Positions 31,605-42,389 of a stretch of 64,000 nt of DNA are shown here, in pieces; the first letter of the stretch is position 1, and every line of letters starts with the position of its first letter. The notes under the pieces were generated by a model. That model had not been told where the DNA came from, made no database searches, and saw only the letters and a list, made by a program, of their open reading frames with translations. Position numbers and translations under genes: made by a program. The stretch is taken from positions 14,198,001 through 14,262,000 of the forward strand of contig JAMPIQ010000001.1 in the NCBI GenBank assembly GCA_024699855.1, in the 5' to 3' direction. The stretch comes from Aphelenchoides besseyi. Taxonomy: Eukaryota; Nematoda; Chromadorea; Rhabditida; Aphelenchoididae.

Positions 31605-32600
31605 ATGTCAACACGCCGTGTTCGAATCAACATACAACTTCCACCGGCTGTTGACAAGAAGAGAAATGAAACCTCCACTGCAAGAATGAATCGCGTCAAC
31701 AAATGGAAGCGCGATGCAGCCCGGGCTGCGGCACTCATCGATGAAAATGATCGTACTCCAAACGAACAAAACCTGGTGGATTGGCATCTCAACAGTAAAT
31801 CAAAGAGCAACGCCAATGAAAAAAAACCGGAGAGTAAGAATCAAAAAGGTTGCCGATTGAGTATTGAACGGAAGAACACAGACTGGCTATGGAACAACGA
31901 ATCAAGTACAAGATCGGCAACAACCATCCTCCGTACAAAATCGTTATTCCACCGGAAATCACCGACGCAATCTACGCATCGTCGGTAGAAAAAAATGTTC
32001 GAATTGAAAAATAGAAAAGAGACGCAACCAGAGCAGCGATGCTCGTTGATGAATCGAATCGAAACAACAACGAGAAGACTTTGATTGAATGATTTCTTCA
32101 TGCGAACGAAAGGAAGTTGACCACATGGACAAATTGGACTCACAATAACAAGCGCTTGACCGATGAAGCTTTACTTCTTCCGGACGGAGAACTGACTGAT
32201 GAGCACAAAAAGGCACTCGACCAAAGCGAACTTTTCTCATTGTATTATGTCAATTATCGTGAACACAAACACCGTCCACCCGAAGTTCTCAACGCTCAAC
32301 ATTTGCGTTTTCAGAACCTGGTTTCAAATCTGGTAATTCAACGTTCATTTTCCTATTATATGTATTTAGGGAGTTCCGGAAGACAAGTTCATCGAGCACG
32401 TGAATTTGGCAGAAGACTCAGACTCGTTGGCAATCTTGGACAATGTCGTTGCTAGTGTTCCCGCTTACGAATCAGCGCTTCAAACGGTCGCTTTCAAGGA
32501 TAACGAGGATGCGAATTATGGTAGTTACGTTCAAAGACAACGTTTAACATCTTCATTGGAGAATCGATGCTTCTTCACTCGCAAAGCTGGTTATGCAGGC
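31605..32600 (+). pseudogene. internally duplicated gene of unknown family, with stops
   Basis: A reading from the ATG at 31605 contains KRDAARAAALIDENDR then NEQNLVDWHL. A second copy of the same module, KRDATRAAMLVDESNR then NEKTLIE, lies about 300 bp downstream (about 32013). In the second module both conserved Trp codons are stops: TAG before KRDAT and TGA after TLIE. The frame then continues through ALLLPDGELTDEHKKALDQS and, after a probable intron at about 32332-32370, EDSDSLAILDNVVASVPAYE to RCFFTRKAGYAGIVTELM. No known domain recognised. Probably a pseudogene. Confidence 0.4.
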
Positions 32601-33129
32601 ATTGTCACCGAATTAATGTCTCATTTGAATCGACACATAATTTTGCCACCATCTAAAACTCATTGTTTTTCTATTTATGTTCACACGTATTTCATCTCTT
32701 TATTTCTGAACATAAACGCGTCGAAGTTCTCACTACGTTGCAAATCCCATTGTGCCAACAACTTGTCCGGAATTTCGGCCGATTGTGCGGTTTGGCCGTA
32801 GAGTACACTTCTGTCTCTTTCTACTCTTATTATCTGTACGAGTGGCTATGCCAAGTCGAGTGATTGGCCTTTCACAGCCTTCAAAGATCGACCTTTGATT
32901 TTCGACATCACTCTCGGTTTTGCTTCTCATTCAACTTGAAATCTTAATCAGCAATACGACGTGCAAACCGATAAGCTGAGCAAATTCTTTCCGATGCTGC
33001 AAACAAAGTCATTATGAATAATGCGACCAATTTCGGGCTTCTGAAGTCCATTTCATTCCTTCTGTCATGCGAAGCCGTCAAATTTAATCCGTATGCAAGA
33101 AGTTTAAAAAACCGAATTCAAACGTCGAA
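32601..33129. other. no assignable feature
   Basis: Short hydrophobic frames occur in 32660-32860 but without starts, splice continuity or family resemblance. Confidence 0.35.
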
Positions 33130-33293
33130 ATGAATCGCCGTCTGAAAGTGATTGGTTGGAAGTTAGTTCTTTTCATTGTCTTCATGGTCGTTTTGGCATC
33201 AAGTGAGTTTGCAGTTTCTGCCGAGACTACAACTGGACTTTAGCTGCTGATGCACAATTGCGCGCGGGCCACACGCCTCTCGGAGGGAAGTGA
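33130..33293 (+). CDS. small secreted peptide precursor, possibly prematurely terminated
   Basis: Exon 1 (33130-33202) encodes a signal peptide, MNRRLKVIGWKLVLFIVFMV and on to VLASTADA across a 41-nt intron (33203-33243). Exon 2 gives QLRAGHTPLGGK and then TGA at 33291-33293. The same frame stays open for a further 56 codons to TGA at 33462, with His/Arg-rich peptide-like sequence (RDVRPVMHRDVHHRGKPQW). The CGTGATG following the stop suggests the intended protein is longer and the TGA is a CGA or AGA-type mutation. No family recognised. Confidence 0.45.
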
Positions 33294-33674
33294 CGTGATG
33301 TTCGTCCTGTCATGCACCGAGATGTTCATCATCGCGGCAAACCTCAATGGGATGCACATGATGAAAAACGAAAGTCCGGTTGGAGAAGCGAGGACAAATT
33401 CAATGATTTAATAGCATCATGTTGTTGCAATTTAAGTAAATTTACTGGCAATCAAAGGTTCTGACAAACAAGGAACATAGAAAACATAAGACAGAATCGA
33501 TTTTCAAAAAACCCTTCGATTCATTTCGTATTTTACGCATGATAATATTAATTGCGCGATCGGATGTATTACAAGCTCTTTGGGAATGCACGATATAGGA
33601 TGAAATTTTGTAGTTGTTGTCATGAGAACCGCCTCAACGGACCAGACTGTTGATCAAACATCTATTAAATTGAA

Positions 33675-34694
33675 ATGACATCGACGCAAACAGTCGATGA
33701 AATTAACGCGGTTTCTTGGATGAACGTTCGATTCAGCTATGTAGTTTCTATTATTTCTTTTCCATTATCGTCTTTTGTTTTATTCAAGATCGTTTACAAC
33801 AACAAACTCTACGATCTATCAGCCCAGTTTTACATGCAAATCATAATGTGGTACTTGTTTCTGATCTCAACAACGATATTGAATGGATACATGTTGTGCT
33901 GCAAATGCCTTCTAACTGATCCTGACCTTTACGTTTTATTCTACTTGAATTTAATTTATATGTGTTTGTTGCATCTCTGCACAATAACCGATTCGTTTTT
34001 GTTTATCGATCGTTTTGTGGCCATCGTTTCTTCCATGTCCTACACGCACAGAAATCGTATGTTCATGCTTCGAATTTGCTTTCTCGTTATTACCATCTGG
34101 ATGGGCTTAATGATTATTGTGGCGTTCGGTTGGGATTACAAATTGGTGGAGAAGGCCGGTAAGTACAACGAAGCTACTGATTAACGAGTTATACAGTATG
34201 TCCGTTCTTTGGTTGTCTGTTCCCAAAGAGCTCTTCCTATATAACGAAAGCAAAGACGAGTTTGGCGGGGATCAACTTCTTTCTCTCGATCATATTTTGC
34301 GTTTTTCTTTATCGTTTTTATAGAATACCAATGGCTCTACACCAATCGTCGTTTTTTGTAGCCCGTAGAGTACGTAGAAAACAACAAGGTGTTTAAAAAC
34401 TTTAAGTTGTAGGTAACATAATTGCCATTATAACATCAATTAACGAATGTGTCTTTAATTTTCTGCCCATCTACAGTCAACTACTAGTGAGTCATTGTCA
34501 TAGAACTAATTGAAGTTTGTTTGCAGTTCCAATATTTGAATCTGCCACCACTGTTTACCAATTCAATGTACATTATGTCGGGGATTGCAGTGAATGGACT
34601 GTTGACGTTCTGTCTATACTTGAAGATTATCATTTTTAGAAACCAAACTCGCCACGTTGTAACGACAAACATAAACCTGCGTTTGCGTGAATAG
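33675..34694 (+). CDS. serpentine (7TM) chemoreceptor
   Basis: Exons 33675-34158, 34197-34388, 34413-34486 and 34527-34694 join in phase into 305 residues. Helices: VVSIISFPLSSFVLFKIVY, FYMQIIMWYLFLISTTILNG, YLNLIYMCLLHLCTITDSF followed by FIDRFVAI (a DR motif at the third helix end), MFMLRICFLVITIWMGLMII, FFLSIIFCVFLYRFY, IIAIITSINECVFNFLPIY and NSMYIMSGIAVNGLLTFCLY. One intron is only 24 nt (34389-34412), unusually short even for a worm. Likely an SRB/SRBC/SRX-type receptor; the subfamily is uncertain. Confidence 0.75.
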
Positions 34695-35221
34695 TTTTCA
34701 ACAACTTGTTTTTGTTAATGTTATTTGTGTGTATTCAAGTACTTTCATTAAATGCGTTTGATCTCCAAATCAAAGCAGATTACTTTGAAGTTGACTTAAC
34801 CGTAGGAATCAGTAAGGTCCGTTTATAATACAAATTAACTTCAAAGTACCCGAAAATGTTCATTTTTCATTAGTGTTGAACCATCTGGAACGTACAATCG
34901 AGAACACTTCGGTGGTCGATCAACAGATATTCGCTTTTCAATGTGCTTGTGCTCTTGAACATTCGGTTAAACGCTAATTGGCGTTTTTTCTTCTACAAAT
35001 ATACTTTTCAATGACCACATGTTCACTATTATCATAAAGGAACTTGTGGGAAAAGAATGTTTATTGACCTTTTTTTATTTATTTAACATTTTGCTGGCTA
35101 TTGGATTTAACAGATTGTGAGCATTTTTTTGACGATCTCTTCACTTGAGTGTCCTTGTTCGCACAAGTTGCTCAATGGAACCAGAAATTGAGAGAAAAAG
35201 TTGCTCTGAAAATCCCGATTA
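34695..35221. other. convergent spacer
   Basis: AT-rich, no exon recognised. It lies between the 3' ends of the receptor (plus) and the legumain gene (minus). Confidence 0.4.
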
Positions 35222-36719
35222 TCAGCCTAACTCTACGGAACCAACCTTTCGAATGTGCGCGCAATTCTTTTCGATTGCTTTGACCAAATCGTCGTGACAT
35301 TTGAGGTTTTTGATTGGCATCGGAGTCGGTGAAATCGGCTCAGTTGATTCCGAATGGCCAACGAAATTTCTTCTGATTCCGGCAGGATGCGGATTGTTCA
35401 CTTCCGGATGAAGAAGTTTCGAGATTTTCAACGCTTGATCAGCCAAACTTTCTTGCTCCTAAAATGCTCAGAGTTTTTGTGATTTTGGAGAAGAAGAAAC
35501 GTTTTCGAGTTCTTTGATTTGCGACTCCAAATTTGAGCGTTCAGTGGCATTGTGAGTTCCGTGTAAACGTTTCTTCAAATAAACCAACAACGAGTCGTCG
35601 GTCATATTATCGTGATGGCGGTTAATCATGACCATGTGAACGCCTCTAGCGAAGGGAGAAGTCGGAGCTGTTTTGTTGCCTTGAAAATGAGAAGTCAGTT
35701 CGACGCGTATTTCCGGATCTCCGAACTGCGAGACATGTGTGGAAATGACTGGACTGCTTTTGATTTTGATGTACTGTTCACCGAGAGTCTCGTTCTTCTG
35801 ATCCTGATGCGTTAGGACATCCAACCAAGCGCGCCCGAATTGAGTGGCAAAACTAATCAAATTGCCCATTTTTGTGGCTTCAGTTTTGTTTATGTAATCC
35901 GTGCCTCTGGCTAACTCAATGGAGTTTGCTGCCGTGATCGCGTAAACTTAAAAACTTTGTTTTGAAGTTTTTGTCGTAGTTACCGTTCAACGAGGGATCC
36001 AAGTGTCCTTCAAACATGCTCCCGCCATAACAAGCCATTACCTGAAAAGCATCATGACTTTGATATACATATCCATCTTTTACGTAAATAACAAGATTTC
36101 TGTACATTTTCTTTTCGTGCATTCGACGGAAAACGGAATCCAAGTCGTATGCGGTCAAACGTCTTGCTTTGTCAGGCATAACTAAAGAGCCGTGGTCTAC
36201 AAAATTCTATGATTTTCGCTTCTATACATTTGAGCACCTCCATGACCTCCGTAATAGATGAAAACGTTGTCATTGATAGTACTAAAACCAAATTCAAATT
36301 GATTTTAAACTCTTAGCAAACCTGTTGAGAACTCGACCGCCTTTTACTGTCGATGAATCACCTTCGAGAACGGCCATGATGTTTTCGCGGTTCACATCTT
36401 GACCGCGATAGTCGATTCTCATTCCTTCGTAGACGTTCTCTGATAGTGATTCATCGCCAAAGATTTTACCAGGCCACGGATTCTTTAGGTTGTTAGCAAA
36501 GTCATCGGGAGTCATTACGATTATGTTCGAGGGATCGATTCCACGGGCTATCAGCGAGTGATAAGCTCGACCAATGTCCGATTCCACACCGTAATTACCA
36601 CCACATTTTTCGTCACAAACAACAGCTGAAATGAGGACAACGAATGTGTCAGCCGTCGCTGTTGAAATGCAGCAAACAACGAGGTTAGTGACTAAAAATA
36701 ATGGACTGGGGATTCGCAT
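35222..36719 (-). CDS. legumain-like asparaginyl endopeptidase (peptidase family C13)
   Basis: Exons, in transcript order, are 36322-36719, 36247-36281, 36084-36196, 35984-36041, 35501-35946 and 35222-35458, giving 428 residues, the usual legumain length. A signal peptide (MRIPSPLFLVTNLVVCCIST) precedes TFVVLISAV and ESDIGRAYHSLIARGID. The catalytic His is in VFIYYGDHGS, formed across a 50-nt intron, and the catalytic Cys is in VMACYGGSMF. VYAITAANS and NETLGEQYIKIK complete the core, with a C-terminal helical prodomain (KAIEKNCAHIRKVG). Legumains cleave after Asn in lysosomes or gut. The residue two before the catalytic Cys is Met rather than the usual Glu. All catalytic residues appear intact. 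Confidence 0.88.
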
Positions 36720-37113
36720 TGTCCTTGAAGTTCGTTTAAAATAATAGAACTCGTTTTGTACGCAGTTTATAAACCGTATGTTAACTCATTCGTTCATAAT
36801 TCATAGGTCATAAATTGCAATTCAACAGTAAACGGGAAACACCACGATGGTTGAGATATTTTGCGGAATTTATGATTTACAGCCATAGGTTACAGAAGAA
36901 AGACCTTCAGTTTTATGCTCCAAATGATCTTTAGTTTCACGGAACAATCTTTTATTTAACGGATTGAAAGGTCTTTGTGAGCTTTTGTGAACGTGTTATT
37001 GCAACTGACAGCCATCAAAACAACTCGATTGCACAGTTCAACGACCGTTACAACTTGGATGTTGCCGGAACCGAGTTACGCGACGTGAATGAGATGCTAA
37101 TTGTTCCTGAAAA
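36720..37113. other. spacer with TATA element of the legumain gene
   Basis: The minus strand reads TATAAA at about 36767-36772, about 50 bp upstream of the legumain ATG. The rest is featureless. Confidence 0.4.
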
Positions 37114-38228
37114 TTAACTGATTACCAGCTCACACATAATTCGCAAACTCGTCTGCTCCGGTTTGTTTCTTCGAATCCATCCGAGAATAATCTTTCGATA
37201 TGGAGTAATAAAGAAGAGCATTGTTAGAAAGTCTAAGACGCTGTGCCAACTGAAGAGTGCCAATCCAATGGATCCAACCGTTCCCGCCTAAATCAATCTT
37301 ATAATCGATCACAATACTTAACAACGAACCCAAGGCGAATCTACGAACACCAGAATTGCTGTGATTGTGTTCTGAAAGAAGGTTTTATTGCTTTTTAGGT
37401 TTTTAAACATACCGGAAACAGTAAGCAAAAGTATCCGATGTACAGTTCTACACTTAGAGCTCGAAAGAGAATACGTTGCATTTGGTACGTAGATTCCACC
37501 GATGACTCTCGACGTGTTTGTTGCATTTGAAAGTAAAGCGAAGAATACAAACTCGTGCCAATAACAAAGAAAATCGAAAGACCAACTGCAATCGACAATG
37601 CCGATAGTCGAGAATATCGTGAGTTGATCAAACAAATGACCGTAATGTTATCGACCATTTTGTGTAGATCGGGATTCTCGGTCAGAAACTGTTGTCTCGC
37701 TTCTTCTTTATTGCTGATCAGACCAAAAGACAACGACAAACTAATTCCGCAAAAAGTGTAAAAATAAAGGCCACCGTAGAGTGCGAGCGTTGTTCGTCCT
37801 TGATCGAAGAAGTGGCTAATTCGACCGATCATCGCCTGGAACTCCGAATGTATTCCTAATTCAAAAACCTCTCTCACTTGACTCCAACGGTAGAATAATG
37901 ATGCAACAACCGCAATCTCAAGAGCAGTAACAGAAAGCACTGTAAAGTAGAAACACGCGAGGATTACGAAGTATGGCATTGGTACAAGTAGATCAACGAT
38001 CAAACAGTAGGACGGAAACAAAGGTGTGGGTTTGGCAAGAAACGCAAAGAAGTGATAAATGTAATCGAATATAACATTGGCCAGAATATAATATCGATAC
38101 TTGCGCATTTGACTCGATCTTTTGACAATCAAATAGATCATCAACGGAAAGAGCGGTGTCGTGATACAGAAACTCGCATCGATTACCCATTTCTCATATT
38201 GATGCAGACGTGGATTATAATTGGACAT
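37114..38228 (-). CDS. serpentine (7TM) chemoreceptor, SRH-like
   Basis: A long first exon starts at 38228 (MSNYNPRLHQYEKW) and supplies five or more helices (FCITTPLFPLMIYLIV, ILANVIFDYIYHFFAFL, MPYFVILACFYFTVLSVTAL, LALYGGLYFYTFCGISLSL, ALSIAVGLSIFFVIGTSLY). MQRILFRALSVELYIGYFCL is the sixth-helix region typical of the SRH/STR group. After introns near 37378-37415 and 37284-37322, the end reads GTVGSIGLALFSWHSVLDFL and FFITPYRKIILGW, the standard PYR ending. The last donor was chosen to keep this frame. Total about 335 residues. Confidence 0.75.
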
Positions 38229-38618
38229 CGCAAACGAACGCAAAGAACTGTCAATTCAAAGTTTTCAAATGAATTCTGTTGCTAAAGACGAACAGGTGAA
38301 TTCAAAAAGTTCAAGTTTTCTTACCACAGACTCTTGTAAACATCAATGCACTTGTTCAAGCAAAAACACATAAGTTATTCTTTGTCTCGTATTTCTGGTT
38401 TATTCCAATGATCAATGCTCTTGAAATCAACTCACCAAACTTATTGGGATTATTTTTGTATCCAACAACTTCCAAGTTAATGATCTTCGTGTTGAATCAC
38501 ATTGAACGTGCAGAGAGCTTCTTTCCAGCAATACAACTTTTCCAAAGTTTATTAGCGAACAACAAAGCAATAATCAAGATTACGGACTATGAGAGTTCCT
38601 TGTTTGTTGTTCAATTCA
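38229..38618. other. tail-to-head spacer between two minus-strand receptors
   Basis: No exon. It contains the 5' flank of the SRH-like receptor and the 3' flank of the next one. Confidence 0.4.
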
Positions 38619-39723
38619 TTAATTGATTGTTGGTGTCGGCTGGAAGCTTACTTGCACGCTTCCAATGAGGTGGCTGTTGGTTCTCCTCGAATCGAACATG
38701 TTGAGCAAAATCTTCCGGTAAGGTCGCACCCAGTAAATGGTCGACACAGCCGAAATCAATTCCGTTAACTGTGGTAGAATGGAAATCAGCAAGTTGATTA
38801 TCTCGTCGTTCTCGCATGATCGTATTCTTGCGACCACGAGAACGTAGGGAACAAGAGTGCTAACTAACGGTGTTAGTGTAAGACAACTGAGCATCAAATC
38901 CATGTCACGATTTAAACGTTTTGTAACTTTGGTTAGTGAGCGATTGCGCAAAAATTTTCGGATCATGACTATGCAGTAGATGACGATACAATAGGTGATG
39001 ATCGTAATGGCCATTTTTGCTGGACTAATCCACAAAGGCGATGGCTATTCAATCAAACTTCATCGTCGATCTTTTCGACTTACCCGAAAGATCCCGTGAA
39101 TTTCGCTTTCATTCAACGAGTAACCAACGTGTTGTAAGATTTCAGCTGAATCGTGACGTAACAAGAAGTTGGCATCAGAAACGTCGATCGTCGCAAAACT
39201 CATGTAAAATTGCAGCAAAAAAGACGTAAGTGTTAGAGTAATGTAAATGAAAAGTTTGGCACTGCGAGGTCGATTTCCACTGCAACAAATTGAACACATC
39301 GATTTGCCACTCGTCAATGAACTCACGTCTTAACAATCGCATATCGGTAGATGCATTGCAACGGCATTGCAGTCCAAATGAATAAGGCGGTTTGACTTGC
39401 GAGAACTATCAGAATTCCACTGACTAGCCGATTCGTGATGTGTATTCCATTGCACCACGACAAATAACGACCATATCCGATGTGTACAAACTAACTACAA
39501 TTAGCTAAATACGAGCAAGAAAACTTACTCGAGCAGCAACCAAATGAACGAATCCGGTAACCAGACCGGCGATGCAATTGAAACAAATGATTGGTCGCAA
39601 TTTCAAAACATTCGATTTACTTCTTAGAATTAGGAAAGCAAGCAGGAGATTTGCTATGACTGCAGATGAACACACTAAAGTGTTGACTATGAAATGGATC
39701 CCTAAATCTTCAAGTAAGCTCAT
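38619..39723 (-). CDS. serpentine (7TM) chemoreceptor, SRD/STR-like
   Basis: Four exons. Exon 1 starts at 39723 (MSLLEDLGIHFIVNTLVCSS) and gives LLLAFLILRSKSNVLKLRP and CFNCIAGLVTGFVHLVAAR. Exon 2 (about 39345-39495) reads GYGRYLSWCNGIHITNRLVS, LIVLASQTALFIWTAMPLQ and CIYRYAIVK. Exon 3 has NRPRSAKLFIYITLTLTSFL. Exon 4 has MAITIITYCIVIYCIVMIRK, CLTLTPLVSTLVPYVLVVA, and ends with STIYWVRPYRKILLNMF, the receptor-typical PYR motif before the cytoplasmic tail. No stops were found. It is in tandem with the receptor at 37114-38228 but not closely similar. Confidence 0.72.
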
Positions 39724-40294
39724 AAACAACGCTCTTACTTACACAAAACAAACGAAAAGTCAACTGGGTGATCGTTAAATTTGATGACTTCTTTTCCAAA
39801 TTCATCACGTTCAAAACAACTATTTACAGTTGCTATAGCAGTAACGTTTGGGACAACACTCATTTTCGAAATTAAGTTCACGCCCACGGTTAAGGAGTAG
39901 ATTTTTAGTTTGAAACCGGAAGTAATGTTAACATCTTGACGACATTTGAACGTTCAATTCCACTCAAATTGTATTCCATCTGTTATTGTCTTTTGCCCAT
40001 AAGTCAAATCTACATAACAATCAGAATGCACGTGTATGTTATGAGATGGAAATTGGATTCATATTTGTATTAAGACCACTTCACTGTCCGATTCTGATTC
40101 TTCGAATAAGTCATTTGTTTGAGTTTTGAAGTGGTATTCAATAGATGACGAACATATGTAGTATTACTCACATGTACACTTCACTGAGATTTGAACTTTC
40201 GTATCTTTAACAACACAATTACGTGCCATGTAAAGAACATAATCAAAAGTGCCACTTAACATTTTATTTCATGTAGTCAACAACTCTTCCGATC
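39724..40294. other. intergenic spacer
   Basis: AT-rich and featureless, between a receptor start and the 3' end of the transthyretin-like gene, both on the minus strand. Confidence 0.4.
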
Positions 40295-41018
40295 TCACCA
40301 TTGATTTTGACTCAACCACTTTTGAAGGAGCTTGCACTCGTGATCGTCTACGCTCTCGTTCAATTGTGTGCGTTCGAAACTGTGCATTTGTTCATCAAGC
40401 AACAGATCGCCACGATAGTAATCGACTGAACACGCCAATTTGCCGCTTGATGTGCACTTGTGAGAGCTGAAGATGAGATGAATAGAAGATCAATGATCAC
40501 GAGACTTACAGGAAAACAGCGTATTTGTCGTTTCCATTAATAAACGCTCGAAGTTTGAAGTATCCGTCTTCATCTGCTTGAGCATGAGCGATATGTTTCC
40601 AGCTTTCGGATCCGTTCTTAAAGATGTCTACTTTCTAAACAAAAACATAAGACGTGTAATGCAATTGCAAACTTACGACATGTCCCAAATCTTCGTATTT
40701 GTAGGCGATAGAACGAGGACGTCGACGCTTGTTTACTTGAGTTGTCGGCGATCGAGTTGTCGATGGTCTAGTTGTTGGCATTGAAGTTGTCGACACTTCA
40801 GTTGTAGAATTAAGATCGCAATCGAAGTCATCGCAATCACTATCAAAGCTTTCAGAAGAGTCTTCAGCAGTTTTCAATTGAGATTCGGTAGTTCCTTTGA
40901 GAGGTGTGGGATCGCAAACGAATTGAGTACGCAAGAAGATAAGACCAGACTTCTCAATTCGTTTCGCTTCTGCCGAAAGCACCACGAAAAATAAGAAGCT
41001 CAAGTAGATGCAACGCAT
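40295..41018 (-). CDS. transthyretin-like (TTL) family secreted protein with acidic/Thr-rich insertion
   Basis: Exons 40677-41018, 40510-40634 and 40295-40466 join in phase into 212 residues. After a signal peptide (MRCIYLSFLFFVVLSAEA), SGLIFLRTQFVCDPTPLKG resembles the first strand of nematode TTL domains. DADEDGYFKLRAF-type sequence (HAQADEDGYFKLRAF) and DKYAVFLSHKC match the conserved EDGxFxL and xHxC strands. Between them is an insertion of Asp/Ser then Thr/Pro repeats (SFDSDCDDFDCD, TTSMPTTRPSTTRSPTT), likely O-glycosylated, ending in a dibasic KRRRPR site. TTL proteins are abundant secreted nematode proteins of mostly unknown function. Confidence 0.62.
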
Positions 41019-41414
41019 TTCACAGATTAGATACGAAATCGTAAAGGATGAACGCAATTGATGCTTTTATACCTTTAATTTTGTTCTTACCATAAGATCA
41101 TCGATCGATGAGAATTCAAAACATTGCGAAAAATTAATTAAAAACAAACAAACGAAAACAAAAAGTGGAATTTCCGTCGACTTTGAAAACATTCGCGATT
41201 GACAACCTTTGATCGAGAACGTTAAGCACCTTAATCATAAGTGTACGGTTATTACGGAACAAAAATCCATTGACTTAACTGCGTGGTTAACGATCAGTTT
41301 GCTTTAAGAGACTATTAAACGTGAATACCAAACAAAAAAGAACTGTGACTAGCATTAAAGCTTTAAGATATTTCTTTAAGTATGTGATCGATTCAACATT
41401 TTCGTCTATGAAAC
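41019..41414. other. spacer before duplication copy 2
   Basis: 5' flank of the transthyretin-like gene. No gene. It ends at the duplication breakpoint (AGTTGAG, 41415). Confidence 0.45.
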
Positions 41415-41737
41415 AGTTGAGAAATATTCTGAACATCCCATCGAACGTCGACCTGGTTCCCTTCCTTAAAGCACTGTTGGCGGCCGTCGAGAAGCTTTTG
41501 GATCAATTGCTCGGAGATGTCAGCGGATTGTTGGAGCAACTCTTGGGCGATGTCACCGGCTTGGTCGGTGGAGTGGTCGACATCTTGAATCCCGTCTTGA
41601 ACAATCTCACCGGACTGTTGGGAATCCCGGAGGGTGTGTTGCCGTTGGATTTCGTCCAACAACTGATCCCTCAATTGCAAAAGGTTCTCGACCAACTTCT
41701 CGGTCAATTGGGATCGGGATTGCCGGTCGGATTGTAA
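41415..41737 (+). pseudogene. 5'-truncated Leu/Gly-rich secreted gene
   Basis: Only the last 107 codons are present, from LRNILNIPSNVDLVPF to the C-terminus. Promoter, signal peptide and first half are absent. By chance the frame is open upstream into unrelated sequence from an ATG-like position at 41321, giving a possible 138-residue fusion without a signal peptide. Confidence 0.85.
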
Positions 41738-41805
41738 TCTCTCCACTTTCTTAGTATCAATAAACAGGCATATTAATTCACAGTGTTTATTGACCGACTG
41801 CACAA

Positions 41806-41983
41806 TCACTTCTTTTGCCATTGAACGAAAGGACGAACGCACGGTAACCAAACCGGAAAGTCTTCGATCTCCCCAGTGAAGTTGTTGAGATATGGATACG
41901 TCTAAAGCAATCGAATTAGATGGAGAAGAGAAACAGACCTTGTAGAACTTGATCAGCTTTTCAAGTGATCCGAATTTGTTCGA
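41806..41983 (-). pseudogene. 3' fragment of SH2-like gene, copy 2 of the fragment
   Basis: Counterpart of 10157-10334: last exon 41806-41901 and part of the penultimate exon, cut at the same A/B junction (41983). It cannot be expressed as the parent protein. Confidence 0.8.
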
Positions 41984-42389
41984 TCCGATTGTACGTCGTC
42001 GCTAATCGGTCCGACTATGCGACGGTTTTAGAACGTCTACGTACACGAAAAAACTTCTGTTACTGCATTCCAAAAGATCAGTCGGCAATACAACTTGCAG
42101 TAAACACCGAACATCACATTGAAATGCGTGCATTACTCAACATTGGGTTTCGTGTTGTCGACCGGATAGGTTTATTAGACAGAAGCTGCTAAAATATCGA
42201 GTAACAACATTGTAGTCGAAGGATTATGATTGACGCAAATGCGACATGTCTAGTATCACGAAAACAAGCGAAAGTACGAATGGACAGGTAACGTACGCAT
42301 TTTGTATTACAACACCTACAAACAAACTCATTGAACTAATCAAACGACACAACGATTTCACCAACAGAAATTAGTCACACGATGCCAAG

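Noticed and set aside
32100..32600. Resemblance of the FFTRKAGYAGI segment to fungal HET proteins.
   Set aside because: Only one short motif is similar and the diagnostic HET N-terminal blocks are absent.
33291..33293. TGA as a selenocysteine codon.
   Set aside because: No Cys/Sec-family context surrounds it and I see no SECIS-like hairpin downstream; a mutated Arg codon is simpler.
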